From: Comamonas sp. SCN 67-35
Lineage (GTDB): Bacteria; Pseudomonadota; Gammaproteobacteria; Burkholderiales; Burkholderiaceae_C
NCBI GenBank assembly: GCA_001725255.1
Contig: MEFV01000006.1
Coordinates: 92,008 to 156,007 of the forward strand
Reading direction: 5' to 3'
Length of the DNA: 64,000 nt
Every line of letters starts with the position of its first letter. The first letter of the stretch is position 1. The notes under the pieces are model-generated. The model saw only the letters and a list, made by a program, of their open reading frames with translations, was not told the origin of the DNA and searched no databases. Positions 19,215 to 28,839 of this stretch are shown in pieces. The translations under genes and the position numbers were made by a program.

Positions 19215-19622
19215 ATGGCAAGCAAACCCAAGATCACCTTGTCGTCGCTCGACTACGAGCGCCTGCAGACCTTGCTCGAAAAGAGCACGGGCGACTTTCC
19301 GGGCCGCGATGCGCTGGAAGCCGAGCTCGATCGCGCCGATGTGCTTGAACCCAAGGACATGCCGCCCAACGTGGTGACCATGAACTCCACGGTGCGCTTC
19401 ACCCTCCTGGAAACCGGCAAGACCAGCACGCTGCAGCTGGTCTACCCCAAGGATTTCGATGGCTCTGCCGAGAAGGTTTCGGTGCTGGCCCCGGTGGGCA
19501 TCGCACTGCTGGGCCTGAGCGTGGGCCAGGAGCTGCCAATGCCCAGCCCCACGGGTCAGGTCACGGTGCGCGTGGACGCCATCACCTGGCAGCCCGAAAG
19601 CGCGGGCGAACTGCATCGCTGA
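19215..19622 (+). CDS. rnk: Regulator of nucleoside diphosphate kinase (Rnk, GreA-like)
   Basis: This 135-residue cytosolic protein has a short N-terminal helical region (ITLSSLDYERLQTLLEK) and a C-terminal GreA/GreB-type FKBP-like domain. The latter shows TMNSTVRFTLLETG, LQLVYPKDFDGSAEKVSVLA, PVGIALLGLSVGQEL. Rnk binds RNA polymerase without the long Gre coiled coil and modulates nucleotide-kinase expression in Pseudomonas and E. coli. Length is typical. It is monocistronic, and the acyltransferase gene is convergent on the other strand. Confidence 0.92.
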   Translation: MASKPKITLSSLDYERLQTLLEKSTGDFPGRDALEAELDRADVLEPKDMPPNVVTMNSTVRFTLLETGKTSTLQLVYPKDFDGSAEKVSVLAPVGIALLGLSVGQELPMPSPTGQVTVRVDAITWQPESAGELHR

Positions 19623-19649
19623 AGGCCAGGCCTCCCCGCCACCGGGCTC

Positions 19650-20786
19650 TCAGGACAGCAGGGTGGCGGCCAGACCGGCGCCGATGAGCCCGACCTGCCA
19701 GCGCAGGGATGAACGCCAGGTGTGTGCGTGGCGCTCCACCAATTCATAGAGCAGCCAACCGCAGGTCACGGAAAGCCCCCAGGCTGTGATCATCCCGGCG
19801 GCAGCGGCCGGTACCGACGCAGGCCAGATCGTGCCCACCAGCGCGTTGACCAGCAGACACAGTGCAAAGTGCACCAGGAAGACGGAGTAGGAAATCCGCC
19901 CGAGCCAATGCAACGGCGCCCAGTCGAGCCAGCGCTGCGCGCGCCCTGCGCGCAGCGCCACGACGAGCAGCAAGGCCGTGGCCGCCGCAAGCGCGATGCG
20001 GCCGCGCCAATCCATCCAGAGCGCCAGCGCGGCGAGCACGCCGATCACGATCGCCCACAGCCACGCTCGGCTCGCGCGCCGTGCATGCACGCCCCAAAAC
20101 GCCAGCATCCCCAGGCCATAGGCCCCGAAGAAATACACCGCCCACACGTCCCAGGCGCTGTTGCGATTGAAGCCGAAGAGTGAAACCGCCACCAGGACCA
20201 CCGTGAGCAGTTGAGCCAGCGTCATCGGTCCATGCCAGCGCCAGCCCATGCGCCCGCGCGCCCACAGCGACAGCCCGTGCGCGCCAGTCAGCAGCAAGGT
20301 GAGCAGTGCAAACAGCTGAAAGTCGATCGCCACGTACCAGACCCCGGCCGACAGCGACTCCTGCCCGAGCACGCCCTGCAGCAGCAGCGCATGGGCCAGC
20401 AACTGCGCCAGGCCCGGATCGGTGCCGGCCACCGCAGGATCGTCCAGCCATGGACGCACCAGGGCATTGACCGCGATCACGATGACCAGCGCGGCGGCGT
20501 AGGGCACCACGAGGCGCTCGAACCGCCCCGCGATGCGCATCCACGGCTGACTTGCGCGCGCATGCCCGCCAGGCGCAAGGCGCGAGACCGCAAGATAGCC
20601 CCCGAGCACGAGAAAGATCTGCACTGCCATCCGTGCGTACTGCACCAGCCAGTCGATGAAGCCGGGAAAGGCCCCGTGCATCACATCCGACATCGGACCG
20701 TAAAACGCCAGATGGTGCCAGACGATGGCAGTACAGGCCAGTGCCTTGGCCGCGTCGATGACGGCGCTGCGGGAAGTCTCGGACAT
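19650..20786 (-). CDS. Acyltransferase family 3 membrane protein
   Basis: This 378-residue integral membrane protein has about ten hydrophobic segments. It begins with the family pattern VIDAAKALACTAIVWHHLAF, including the conserved His, followed by QIFLVLGGYLAVSRL and, late, GRISYSVFLVHFALCLLVN. Members transfer acyl groups to surface glycans or lipids; the target is unknown. The frame extends 29 codons upstream, but MSETSRSAVIDAAKAL at 20786 fits the family; no strong Shine-Dalgarno is seen there. It is not obviously in an operon. Confidence 0.85.
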   Translation of the reverse strand: MSETSRSAVIDAAKALACTAIVWHHLAFYGPMSDVMHGAFPGFIDWLVQYARMAVQIFLVLGGYLAVSRLAPGGHARASQPWMRIAGRFERLVVPYAAALVIVIAVNALVRPWLDDPAVAGTDPGLAQLLAHALLLQGVLGQESLSAGVWYVAIDFQLFALLTLLLTGAHGLSLWARGRMGWRWHGPMTLAQLLTVVLVAVSLFGFNRNSAWDVWAVYFFGAYGLGMLAFWGVHARRASRAWLWAIVIGVLAALALWMDWRGRIALAAATALLLVVALRAGRAQRWLDWAPLHWLGRISYSVFLVHFALCLLVNALVGTIWPASVPAAAAGMITAWGLSVTCGWLLYELVERHAHTWRSSLRWQVGLIGAGLAATLLS

Positions 20787-20887
20787 GAAGGAAGCAACGA
20801 ACGCGAGAAACCCGCCGGACCATCCGGCGGGCCTGCAGAAATCTAACGCAAGGGGCCACGTGCGCGTTGGCACGCGGCAAGAAAAAA

Positions 20888-21841
20888 TCAGTGCAACGCG
20901 AGGCGCTCGCGCGCCGCCTGGTACTCACGCTGCAGGCGTTGCACCAAAGCCGCGGCCGAAGTGATCTCCGTCACTGCGGCGATGCCCTGACCGCAACCCC
21001 AGATGTCCTTCCACACCTTGGTCGTGGCGCCGCCGAAGTCCATCTTGCTCGGGTCGGACTCGGGCAGATGGTCCGGATCGAGCCCGGCCGCGCGAATCGA
21101 GGGCGCAAGGTAGTTGCCGTGCACGCCGGTGAACAGGCTGGTGTAGACGATGTCGTCCGAAGTGCCGTCGACAATCGCCCGCTTGTAGGCTTCCTGCGCG
21201 CGCGCCTCGTGCGTGGCGATGAAGGCCGAACCGATGTAGGCCAGATCCGCGCCCATGGCCTGCGCCGCAAGCACCGCACCGCCGGTGGCGATGGCGCCCG
21301 AAAGCGCCACCGGCCCGTCGAACCAGCGACGAATCTCCTGCACCAGCGCGAACGGACTCTTCACACCCGCGTGGCCGCCGGCGCCTGCCGCCACCGGAAT
21401 CAGACCATCGGCGCCCTTCTCGATCGCCTTGTGCGCGAAGCGGTCGTTGATGACGTCGTGCAACACGATGCCGCCCCAGTCGTGCACGGCGTGGTTTACA
21501 TCCTCGCGCGCGCCCAGCGACGAGATCACGATGGGCACCTTGTACTTGGCGCACATCTGCATGTCATGCTCCAGCCGGTCGTTGCTCTTGTGCACGATCT
21601 GGTTGATGGCAAACGGCGCGGCCGGCTGATCAGGGTGCGCCTTGTCCCAGGCGGCCAGGGTTTCGGTGATCTCGGCCAGCCACTCGTCGAGCTGCGAGGC
21701 CGGGCGCGCGTTCAGCGCCGGCATGGAGCCAACGATGCCCGCCTGGCATTGCGCAATCACGAGCTTGGGGTTGCTGATGATGAACAGCGGCGAGCCGATC
21801 ACCGGGAGCCGAAGGTTTCTCAATACCGAAGGCAGAGCCAT
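20888..21841 (-). CDS. NAD(P)H-dependent flavin oxidoreductase / nitronate monooxygenase family
   Basis: This 317-residue FMN-binding TIM barrel is related to 2-nitropropane dioxygenase. Motifs include LPVIGSPLFIISNPKLVIAQ at the N-terminus, IPVAAGAGGHAG (FMN phosphate region), PVALSGAIATGGAVLAAQAM and GADLAYIGSAF. Enzymes of this class oxidise nitronates or act as NADH:quinone reductases; members next to acyl-CoA dehydrogenase genes are common but poorly characterised. It lies downstream of an acyl-CoA dehydrogenase on the same strand, separated by 83 bp that carry a dispersed repeat. Confidence 0.9.
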   Translation of the reverse strand: MALPSVLRNLRLPVIGSPLFIISNPKLVIAQCQAGIVGSMPALNARPASQLDEWLAEITETLAAWDKAHPDQPAAPFAINQIVHKSNDRLEHDMQMCAKYKVPIVISSLGAREDVNHAVHDWGGIVLHDVINDRFAHKAIEKGADGLIPVAAGAGGHAGVKSPFALVQEIRRWFDGPVALSGAIATGGAVLAAQAMGADLAYIGSAFIATHEARAQEAYKRAIVDGTSDDIVYTSLFTGVHGNYLAPSIRAAGLDPDHLPESDPSKMDFGGATTKVWKDIWGCGQGIAAVTEITSAAALVQRLQREYQAARERLALH

Positions 21842-21924
21842 GAAGCAGTCTCCGAAAGTAATGGTAAAAAAGGTCTAAAAGCCAATACTGGTAAGCGCCA
21901 GCAGCTCTCTTTTGGTGAGCTAAT
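21842..21924. repeat. Dispersed repeat copy 1 (intergenic)
   Basis: Most of the gap between the flavin oxidoreductase and acyl-CoA dehydrogenase genes resembles the repeat seen elsewhere in this window. The core AAGCGCCAGCAGCT at 21893-21906 is one base off the AAGCGCAAGCAGCT core of copies 4 and 5, and it has an AT-rich left flank (AAAAAAGGTCTAAAAGCCAA). Confidence 0.5.
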
Positions 21925-23718
21925 TCAAAACGCCTCCAGCGCCAGCGCGCAGACGCTCTCGCCGCCATGGATGATCGCGTCGCGCCAGCCCGGAGCACGT
22001 GTGAGGATGTGCTCCGCGTAGAACTGCGCCGTTGCAATCTTGGCCTGCATGAACGCCACGTCCTGTCCCTTGCCAGCGAGCTCCTGCGCCACCAGAAGCG
22101 AACGCGCCAGCTGCCAGCCGGCCACCAGATTGCCTGCGAGCATCAGGTAAGGCACGCTGCCCGCGAAGATGGCGTTGATCTGCTTCTTCGCGTCCAGCGC
22201 CGTCATGAAGCCCACCACTTCCAGGTAGGCCGCGCGGGCATTGCCCAGGCGCGCGGCCATGGCCAGCGCGGCGTCGGTGCCACTGGCGCGCAGCTCGATC
22301 TCGGCATGCTCGATGCGCGTGGCCACGGCCCGCGCGACCGTGCCGCCGTCGCGCATGGTCTTGCGCCCCACCAGGTCGTTGGCCTGGATGGCCGTGGTGC
22401 CTTCATAGATTGTGAGGATGCGCGCGTCACGCAGATGCTGGGCCGCGCCGGTCTCCTCGATGAAGCCCATACCGCCATGCACCTGCACGCCCAGCGACGT
22501 CACTTCCTGGCTCATTTCGGTGGAGTAGCCCTTGACGAGCGGCACCAGGAATTCGTAGAAGATCTGGTTGTCCTTGCGGGTCTGCTCATCGGGATGGTGA
22601 TGGGCCGCGTCGTACGCCGACGCCGCCACCGCCGCCATGGCACGGCAACCCTCGGTGAGCGCGCGCATGGTCATGAGCATGCGGCGCACGTCCGGGTGGT
22701 GGATGATGGGCGCGCTGCCCGCCACGCTGCCATCCACGGGACGGCTTTGCACGCGTTCGCGCGCATAGGCCACGGCGCGCTGGTAAGCGCGCTCGGCCAC
22801 CGCGATGCCCTGCACGCCCACGGCGTAGCGGGCAGCGTTCATCATGATGAACATGTACTCCAGCCCGCGGTTCTCCTCGCCGACGAGGTAACCCATGGCC
22901 CCGCCGTGGTCGCCATACTGCAACACCGCCGTGGGGCTGGCCTTGATGCCGAGCTTGTGCTCGATGCTCACGCAATGCACGTCATTGCGCGCGCCCAGGC
23001 TGCCGTCGGCCTGCACGAGGAACTTGGGCACGACGAACAGGCTGATGCCCTTGACCCCTTCGGGCGCACCGGGCACGCGCGCAAGCACCAGGTGCACGAT
23101 GTTCGCCGCCATGTCGTGCTCGCCGTAGGTGATGAAGATCTTGGTGCCGAAGACCTTGTAGCTGCCATCCCCCTGCGGTTCGGCCCGGGTGCGCACCAGC
23201 GCCAGGTCCGAGCCCGCCTGCGGCTCGGTCAGGTTCATGGTGCCCGTCCACTCGCCCGACACCAGCTTTCCAAGGTAGATGGCCTTGAGCTGCTCGCTGC
23301 CGGCCGTCAGCAAGGCCTCGATCGCGCCATCGGTGAGCAGCGGGCACAGCGCAAAGCTCAGGTTGGCGCTGTTGAGCATTTCCACGCAGGCCGCGCCCAC
23401 CGTCTTGGGCAGGCCCTGACCGCCAAAATCCACGGGGTGCTGCAACCCCTGCCAGCCGCCTTCGGCAAACTGCTGGTAGGCCTGCTTGAACCCCGCCGTG
23501 GTCGTGACCTCGCCCGCCTTCCAGGTGCTGGGGTGCAGATCCCCGTCGACGTTCAAAGGGGCGACCACGCCTTCGTTGAACTTCGCGCATTCCTCCAGCA
23601 CCGCGGCGGTGGTATCGAGGTTCGCGTCCTCGAACCCGGGCATTCTCGAGAGTTGATCGATGCGCGCCAGATGCTCGATCGCGAACAGCATGTCCTTGAG
23701 GGGGGCCTGGTAGTTCAT
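21925..23718 (-). CDS. Acyl-CoA dehydrogenase (large, ~600-residue DmdC/AcdA-like type)
   Basis: This 597-residue FAD enzyme introduces a trans-2 double bond into an acyl-CoA and passes electrons to ETF. It has an N-terminal helical extension, then TMNLTEPQAGSDLALVRTRA, KIFITYGEHDM and the C-terminal ILTIYEGTTAIQANDLVGRK, where Glu is the expected catalytic base. An extra C-terminal domain (about 470-597) distinguishes it from the ~390-residue classical enzymes. This subclass includes 3-methylmercaptopropionyl-CoA dehydrogenase DmdC, though many members act on fatty acyl-CoAs. etfA/etfB, about 0.5-2.2 kb upstream on the same strand, would supply its electron acceptor. Confidence 0.93.
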   Translation of the reverse strand: MNYQAPLKDMLFAIEHLARIDQLSRMPGFEDANLDTTAAVLEECAKFNEGVVAPLNVDGDLHPSTWKAGEVTTTAGFKQAYQQFAEGGWQGLQHPVDFGGQGLPKTVGAACVEMLNSANLSFALCPLLTDGAIEALLTAGSEQLKAIYLGKLVSGEWTGTMNLTEPQAGSDLALVRTRAEPQGDGSYKVFGTKIFITYGEHDMAANIVHLVLARVPGAPEGVKGISLFVVPKFLVQADGSLGARNDVHCVSIEHKLGIKASPTAVLQYGDHGGAMGYLVGEENRGLEYMFIMMNAARYAVGVQGIAVAERAYQRAVAYARERVQSRPVDGSVAGSAPIIHHPDVRRMLMTMRALTEGCRAMAAVAASAYDAAHHHPDEQTRKDNQIFYEFLVPLVKGYSTEMSQEVTSLGVQVHGGMGFIEETGAAQHLRDARILTIYEGTTAIQANDLVGRKTMRDGGTVARAVATRIEHAEIELRASGTDAALAMAARLGNARAAYLEVVGFMTALDAKKQINAIFAGSVPYLMLAGNLVAGWQLARSLLVAQELAGKGQDVAFMQAKIATAQFYAEHILTRAPGWRDAIIHGGESVCALALEAF

Positions 23719-23743
23719 GATGGGTGTACTTCCTGTGTCTGTA

Positions 23744-24187
23744 TCAATTCAGGGTTCGGTAGAGCGGATACAGATCCGCCTCTTCGCGGCGGATCCGGTC
23801 ACCCAGAAGAACACCGATTTCGCGCAGCGCGGATCGCACCTGCTCGAAATCGATGTCGTCATCCTGTGCCTGCGTATAGGTGTCGATGAACTGAATGGCC
23901 GCCTCGCCGATATGGCCCATTTCCGCCTTGTAGCCATTGACGCGCTGATACGCATCCATGTCGCCACGCGCCTTCAGGGTCTGGCGCAGATAGGTGTAGA
24001 CCTTGTACGCCTCCTTGACCACGTGCGGAACGAGCAAGGATTTGAATCGCGCCAGGGCCGCGCGAAATGCCGTGATATCGCCATCATCGGCGCTGCGTTT
24101 GAGGCCATGGTAGGCCTCCAGCAGCTGCCGATGATCGTTCACGAGCTCCTGCACCAGCTCCGCATGATGGGCGACATCATCAGCCAT
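23744..24187 (-). CDS. Hemerythrin-like HHE domain protein
   Basis: This 147-residue all-helical protein contains VNDHRQLLEAYHGLK near the N-terminus, FKSLLVPHVVKEAYKVY (about 48-64), MGHIGEAAIQFIDTY and a C-terminal REEADLYPLYRTL. The histidine and glutamate spacing suggests a di-metal four-helix bundle, although it is more divergent than the hemerythrin at 4625-5029. It lies between etfA and the acyl-CoA dehydrogenase on one strand, with gaps of 66 bp and 25 bp, so it may be in the same transcript. Function unknown; O2/NO sensing or iron handling is possible. Confidence 0.75.
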   Translation of the reverse strand: MADDVAHHAELVQELVNDHRQLLEAYHGLKRSADDGDITAFRAALARFKSLLVPHVVKEAYKVYTYLRQTLKARGDMDAYQRVNGYKAEMGHIGEAAIQFIDTYTQAQDDDIDFEQVRSALREIGVLLGDRIRREEADLYPLYRTLN

Positions 24188-24253
24188 GCACGATCACCCC
24201 GGTGCGCCACGGATGGGACATGCGAGCGCCGCCACTTCAGCTCGTGTAAGGTC

Positions 24254-25186
24254 TCAAAGTGCCTTGACCAGCTCGGGCACCGCGACGAACAGATCGGCCA
24301 CCAGGCCGTAGTCGGCCACGGAGAAGATCGGCGCTTCCTCATCCTTGTTGATCGCGACGATCACCTTGGAATCCTTCATGCCGGCCAGGTGCTGGATGGC
24401 GCCCGAGATGCCGCAGGCAATGTAGAGCTGAGGCGCGACGATCTTGCCGGTCTGACCCACCTGCAGATCGTTGGCGGCATAGCCTGCGTCCACGGCGGCG
24501 CGGCTCGCACCGATGGCGGCGCCCAGCTTGTCGGCCAGTGGCGTGAGCACTTCCTGGAATTTCTCGCTGCTGCCCAGCGCCCGGCCACCCGAGACGATGA
24601 TCTTGGCGGCAGTGAGCTCGGGGCGGTCGCTCTTGGAGAGTTCGCGCCCGACAAAGCTGCTCTTGCCGGAGTCGGCCACCGCCGCCACGGTCTCCACGGC
24701 AGCCGAGCCACCGGTGGCCGCGGCCGCATCGAAGCCCGTGCCACGCACGGTGACGACCTTGACGGCATCCAGCGACTGCACCGTGGCAATCGCGTTGCCG
24801 GCGTAGATCGGCCGCTCGAAGGTATCGGGGCTCACCACCCGGGTGATGTCGGAAATCTGCACGACATCGAGTTTTGCCGCCACGCGCGGCGCCGCATTCT
24901 TGCCGCTGGCGGTGGCGGGAAAGAGGATGTGGCTGTAGTTGCCGGCCAGCGCCAGCACCTGCGCGGCGAGGTTCTCGGCGAGACCGTCTTTGAGGCTGGC
25001 GCCATCGGCGTGCAGCACCTTGGCGACACCGGCGATCTGCGCAGCGGCCTGCGCGGCAGCACCGGCGTTTTCACCGGCGACGAGCACGTGCACGTCTGCG
25101 CCGCAGGCTGCGGCGGCGGTGACGGTGTTGAGGGTGGCAGCCTTGAGGCTGGCGTTGTCGTGTTCGGCAATGACGAGTGCAGTCAT
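24254..25186 (-). CDS. etfA: Electron transfer flavoprotein alpha subunit
   Basis: This 310-residue FAD-binding subunit of ETF transfers electrons from acyl-CoA dehydrogenases to ETF-ubiquinone oxidoreductase. The C-terminal FAD domain is clear: [59 protein letters not shown] and [18 protein letters not shown]. It lies 18 bp downstream of etfB on the same strand. Confidence 0.97.
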   Translation of the reverse strand: MTALVIAEHDNASLKAATLNTVTAAAACGADVHVLVAGENAGAAAQAAAQIAGVAKVLHADGASLKDGLAENLAAQVLALAGNYSHILFPATASGKNAAPRVAAKLDVVQISDITRVVSPDTFERPIYAGNAIATVQSLDAVKVVTVRGTGFDAAAATGGSAAVETVAAVADSGKSSFVGRELSKSDRPELTAAKIIVSGGRALGSSEKFQEVLTPLADKLGAAIGASRAAVDAGYAANDLQVGQTGKIVAPQLYIACGISGAIQHLAGMKDSKVIVAINKDEEAPIFSVADYGLVADLFVAVPELVKAL

Positions 25187-25204
25187 GTTGTTCGGTCCTT
25201 TCCC

Positions 25205-25954
25205 TCAGATCACCTTGGCTTCGTTGCGCAGCTTATCGACGAGCGCGGCCACGTCCGGCACCTTCACGCCCGCGCCGCGCTTGGGCGGCTCGCTCACTCT
25301 CAAAGTCTTCAGGCGCGGCGCGACGTCCACGCCCAGATCGGCCGGGGTGACGGTGTCGAGCTGTTTTTTCTTGGCCTTCATGATGTTGGGCAGCGTGACG
25401 TAGCGCGGCTCGTTCAGGCGCAGGTCGGTGGTGACGACGGCCGGCAGCGTGATCGAGACGGCTTCCAGGCCGCCATCGACTTCACGCGTGACCGTGGCCT
25501 TGCCATCGGCGACCTCGACCTTGTTGGCAAACGTGGCCTGGGGCAGATCGGCCAGGGCGGCGAGCATCTGCCCGGTCTGGTTGGCGTCGTCATCGATCGC
25601 CTGCTTGCCCAGGATCACGAGGCCGGGCTGTTCCTTGTCCACGAGCGCCTTCAGAAGCTTGGCGACGGCCAGCGGCTGCAGCTCTTCGTCGGTCTGCACC
25701 AGGATGGCGCGATCGGCGCCGATGGCCATGGCCGTGCGCAGCGTTTCCTGGCACTGCTGCACGCCGCAGGAGACGGCGATCACCTCGGTGACCACGCCCT
25801 TTTCCTTGAGACGCACGGCTTCCTCGACGGCAATCTCGTCAAAGGGGTTCATGCTCATCTTGACGTTGGCGATGTCCACACCCGTGCTGTCCGACTTGAC
25901 GCGAACCTTCACGTTGTAGTCCACCACGCGCTTGACGGGGACCAAAACCTTCAT
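25205..25954 (-). CDS. etfB: Electron transfer flavoprotein beta subunit
   Basis: This 249-residue subunit binds AMP and docks to dehydrogenases. It starts [19 protein letters not shown] and contains [19 protein letters not shown], the recognition-loop region [20 protein letters not shown] and [14 protein letters not shown]. It is the first gene of etfBA, and possibly of a longer run through the hemerythrin-like and acyl-CoA dehydrogenase genes. Two operator-like palindromes lie 27 bp and 94 bp upstream. Confidence 0.97.
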   Translation of the reverse strand: MKVLVPVKRVVDYNVKVRVKSDSTGVDIANVKMSMNPFDEIAVEEAVRLKEKGVVTEVIAVSCGVQQCQETLRTAMAIGADRAILVQTDEELQPLAVAKLLKALVDKEQPGLVILGKQAIDDDANQTGQMLAALADLPQATFANKVEVADGKATVTREVDGGLEAVSITLPAVVTTDLRLNEPRYVTLPNIMKAKKKQLDTVTPADLGVDVAPRLKTLRVSEPPKRGAGVKVPDVAALVDKLRNEAKVI

Positions 25955-25980
25955 TGCTGCAGCTCCTGGAGTTGATTGAG

Positions 25981-25996
25981 TTGACGTATACGTAAA
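25981..25996. promoter_or_regulatory. Operator-like palindrome upstream of etfB (ACGTATACGT core)
   Basis: TTGACGTATACGTAAA contains the perfect 10-bp palindrome ACGTATACGT, flanked by TTG/AAA. The ACGTnnACGT layout resembles sites I recall for MerR-type regulators of branched-chain acyl-CoA degradation (LiuR). That link is from memory and not verified. Confidence 0.5.
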
Positions 25997-26047
25997 CCAT
26001 CAGATTCTATGTTGCACTGCAAGGTCCGAAACCTGCGCACAAAATAA

Positions 26048-26059
26048 ACGAACGGTCGT
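26048..26059. promoter_or_regulatory. TetR-like palindrome upstream of etfB
   Basis: ACGAACGGTCGT fits the imperfect palindrome ACGAnCGnTCGT, a common layout for TetR-family operators of fatty-acid metabolism genes. It lies in the gap between etfB and the end of the crotonase gene, 94 bp before etfB. Confidence 0.4.
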
Positions 26060-26121
26060 GCTTTTTTGCGATTATGCCAGCCCGTTGCGGCAGCGTCGAG
26101 TCCGCCCCGACAGGACGCGGG

Positions 26122-26910
26122 TCAATGCGGCTTCCACGTCGGTTCGCGCTTTTCGGCAAACGCGCGGGCGCCCTCCTGCGCGTCGGCGTCCATCATGTTC
26201 GTCGCCATCGTCTGGCAGGCCAGCTGGTACGCGGCCTGCAGGCCCAGTTCACGCTGCTGGTAGACCAGCTTTTTGCCCATCGCCACGGCCACGGCGGGCT
26301 TCTCGACGATGGAATTCACCAGCGCGGCCACTTCGGCGTCGAGCCGCTCGGGCTCCACCACGCGGTTGACCAGGCCCTCCTTGAGCGCCGTCTGCGCATC
26401 GATGAAATCGCCGGTGAGCAGCATTTCCATCGCCCGTTTGGCCGGCACGTTGCGCACCAGCGGCACGCTGGGCGTGGCGCAGAACAGCCCGTAGTGGATG
26501 CCGCTCGTGGCAAAACGCGCCTCGGTGCTGGCCACCGCCAGGTCGCACTGCGCCACGAGCTGGCAGCCCGCCGCCGCCGCGATGCCATGCACGCGCGCGA
26601 TCACGGGCACGCCGAGCTGGTTGATGGAAAGCATCACGCGGCTGCACTGGGCGAACAGGTCGCGGTAGTAGGAGAGATCGGGGTGCGCGGCCATGTCCTT
26701 GAGGTTGTGCCCGGCGCAAAAGGCCTTGCCGCTGCCCGCCAGCACCACGACGCGCGCCTGCGCATCCCTGTCGACCGCGTCCAGCGCCTGTTGCAGGCGT
26801 TGCAGCATTTCGCTGCCCAGCGCATTGAAACGCTGGGGATCCTGCATCGTGAAGGCATAGACGCCACGCTCATCACGCACCACGCTCAGCAGTTCATTGG
26901 TATCGCTCAT
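26122..26910 (-). CDS. Crotonase-family protein, ECHDC3-like, lacking the hydratase glutamates
   Basis: This 262-residue protein has the crotonase fold, with the oxyanion-hole segments GKAFCAGHNLKDM (about 60-72) and GIAAAAGCQLVAQCDLAVAS (about 109-128). Both positions that hold the catalytic glutamates in enoyl-CoA hydratase are changed: CEL is CQL, and the PEILLG-like segment is SGIHYGLF. This matches the human ECHDC3 type rather than classical hydratases. It probably binds an acyl-CoA, but hydration of enoyl-CoA should not be assumed. It lies 15 bp upstream of the deacetylase-like gene end and on the same strand as etfBA. Confidence 0.88.
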   Translation of the reverse strand: MSDTNELLSVVRDERGVYAFTMQDPQRFNALGSEMLQRLQQALDAVDRDAQARVVVLAGSGKAFCAGHNLKDMAAHPDLSYYRDLFAQCSRVMLSINQLGVPVIARVHGIAAAAGCQLVAQCDLAVASTEARFATSGIHYGLFCATPSVPLVRNVPAKRAMEMLLTGDFIDAQTALKEGLVNRVVEPERLDAEVAALVNSIVEKPAVAVAMGKKLVYQQRELGLQAAYQLACQTMATNMMDADAQEGARAFAEKREPTWKPH

Positions 26911-26925
26911 GACTCACTCCTGACA

Positions 26926-27879
26926 TCACAGATCGGCCAGCGCCCGAAGATGGGCCTCGACGCTGTTGGCCAAGGGTACAAGAACATAGCCGCCCTCGAG
27001 ACAGGAAACGATACGCCCTTTGGAAAAACGCCGCGCAATGTCCTTGATTCGCAGCGTGATCCAGGCAAAGTCCTGCTCAGTCAGGCCCAGTTGCCCCATG
27101 TCGTCGTCGCGGTGGCTGTCGAAGCCCGCGCTGACGAAGATCATCTCGGGCTTGAAGGCCTCCAGCCGCGGCACCCAGAAGGTGTCGACGATCTCCCGCA
27201 CATCCATGCCCTTCGTGTAGGCCGCCAGCGGCACGTTGCACATGTTGGGCGCGGGGCTCTGGTCGCCGCTGAAGGGGTAGAACGGGTGCTGGAAGAAACT
27301 GCACATGAGCGCGCGCTGGTCCCCCGCGAGGATGTCTTCCGTGCCATTGCCGTGGTGCACGTCGAAGTCGATCACCGCCACGCGCCGCAGGTTGTGCCGC
27401 TGCAGCGCGTATTTGGCGGCGACGGCCACGTTGTTGAAGAAACAGAACCCCATGGCCTTGTTGTGCGTGGCGTGATGCCCAGGCGGGCGCACCGAGCAGA
27501 ACGCATTCTCCAGCTCGCCCGCGATCACGGCGTCGGTCGCATCCAGCGCCGCGCCTGCGGCGCGCAGGGCCGCGGACCAGGTCCAGACGTTCATGGAAGT
27601 ATCGGGGTCCACCTGTGCGTAGGCCGGGCCGCCCGCGGCCTGTTCCTCGGCGATACGTTCGGACATGCCGCGCAGCGACGCCACGTACCAGCGATCGTGC
27701 GCGAGTTCGATGTCCGCCAGGCTCGCCAGCGGCGCCTCGCGCTGGTCCAGAACGTCCGCCAGGCCCGTGATCAGGAGGCGATTGTGGATGGCATCGAGCC
27801 GCTCGGGGCACTCGGGATGCCCCGCGCCCATCTCGTGCCTGCGGCAATCCGCATGAGTGTAAAAGCCCGTTCTGCTCAT
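26926..27879 (-). CDS. Histone-deacetylase-fold amidohydrolase
   Basis: This 317-residue zinc amidohydrolase belongs to the bacterial HDAC-like/acetylpolyamine amidohydrolase family. It has GHPECPERLDAI near the N-terminus, VRPPGHHATHNKAMGFCFFN (charge-relay histidines), VIDFDVHHGNGTEDIL (zinc-binding Asp and His), SAGFDSHRDD (third zinc ligand) and LEGGYVLVPL with the catalytic tyrosine. Bacterial substrates may be acetylated polyamines or proteins. The open frame continues far upstream through moxR antisense; ATG 27879 gives the family start. It ends 15 bp upstream of the crotonase gene start, is probably co-transcribed with it, and is divergent from moxR across 39 bp. Confidence 0.92.
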   Translation of the reverse strand: MSRTGFYTHADCRRHEMGAGHPECPERLDAIHNRLLITGLADVLDQREAPLASLADIELAHDRWYVASLRGMSERIAEEQAAGGPAYAQVDPDTSMNVWTWSAALRAAGAALDATDAVIAGELENAFCSVRPPGHHATHNKAMGFCFFNNVAVAAKYALQRHNLRRVAVIDFDVHHGNGTEDILAGDQRALMCSFFQHPFYPFSGDQSPAPNMCNVPLAAYTKGMDVREIVDTFWVPRLEAFKPEMIFVSAGFDSHRDDDMGQLGLTEQDFAWITLRIKDIARRFSKGRIVSCLEGGYVLVPLANSVEAHLRALADL

Positions 27880-27918
27880 GCCCCGTCTCCAGCATCTTTT
27901 TCGGATAACGTCACGCTC

Positions 27919-28835
<917 letters not shown>

Positions 28836-28839
<4 letters not shown>

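Noticed and set aside
26074..27918. Upstream extension of the moxR frame by about 615 codons
   Set aside because: This part is antisense to the crotonase and HDAC-like genes; MoxR homology begins at ATG 27919.
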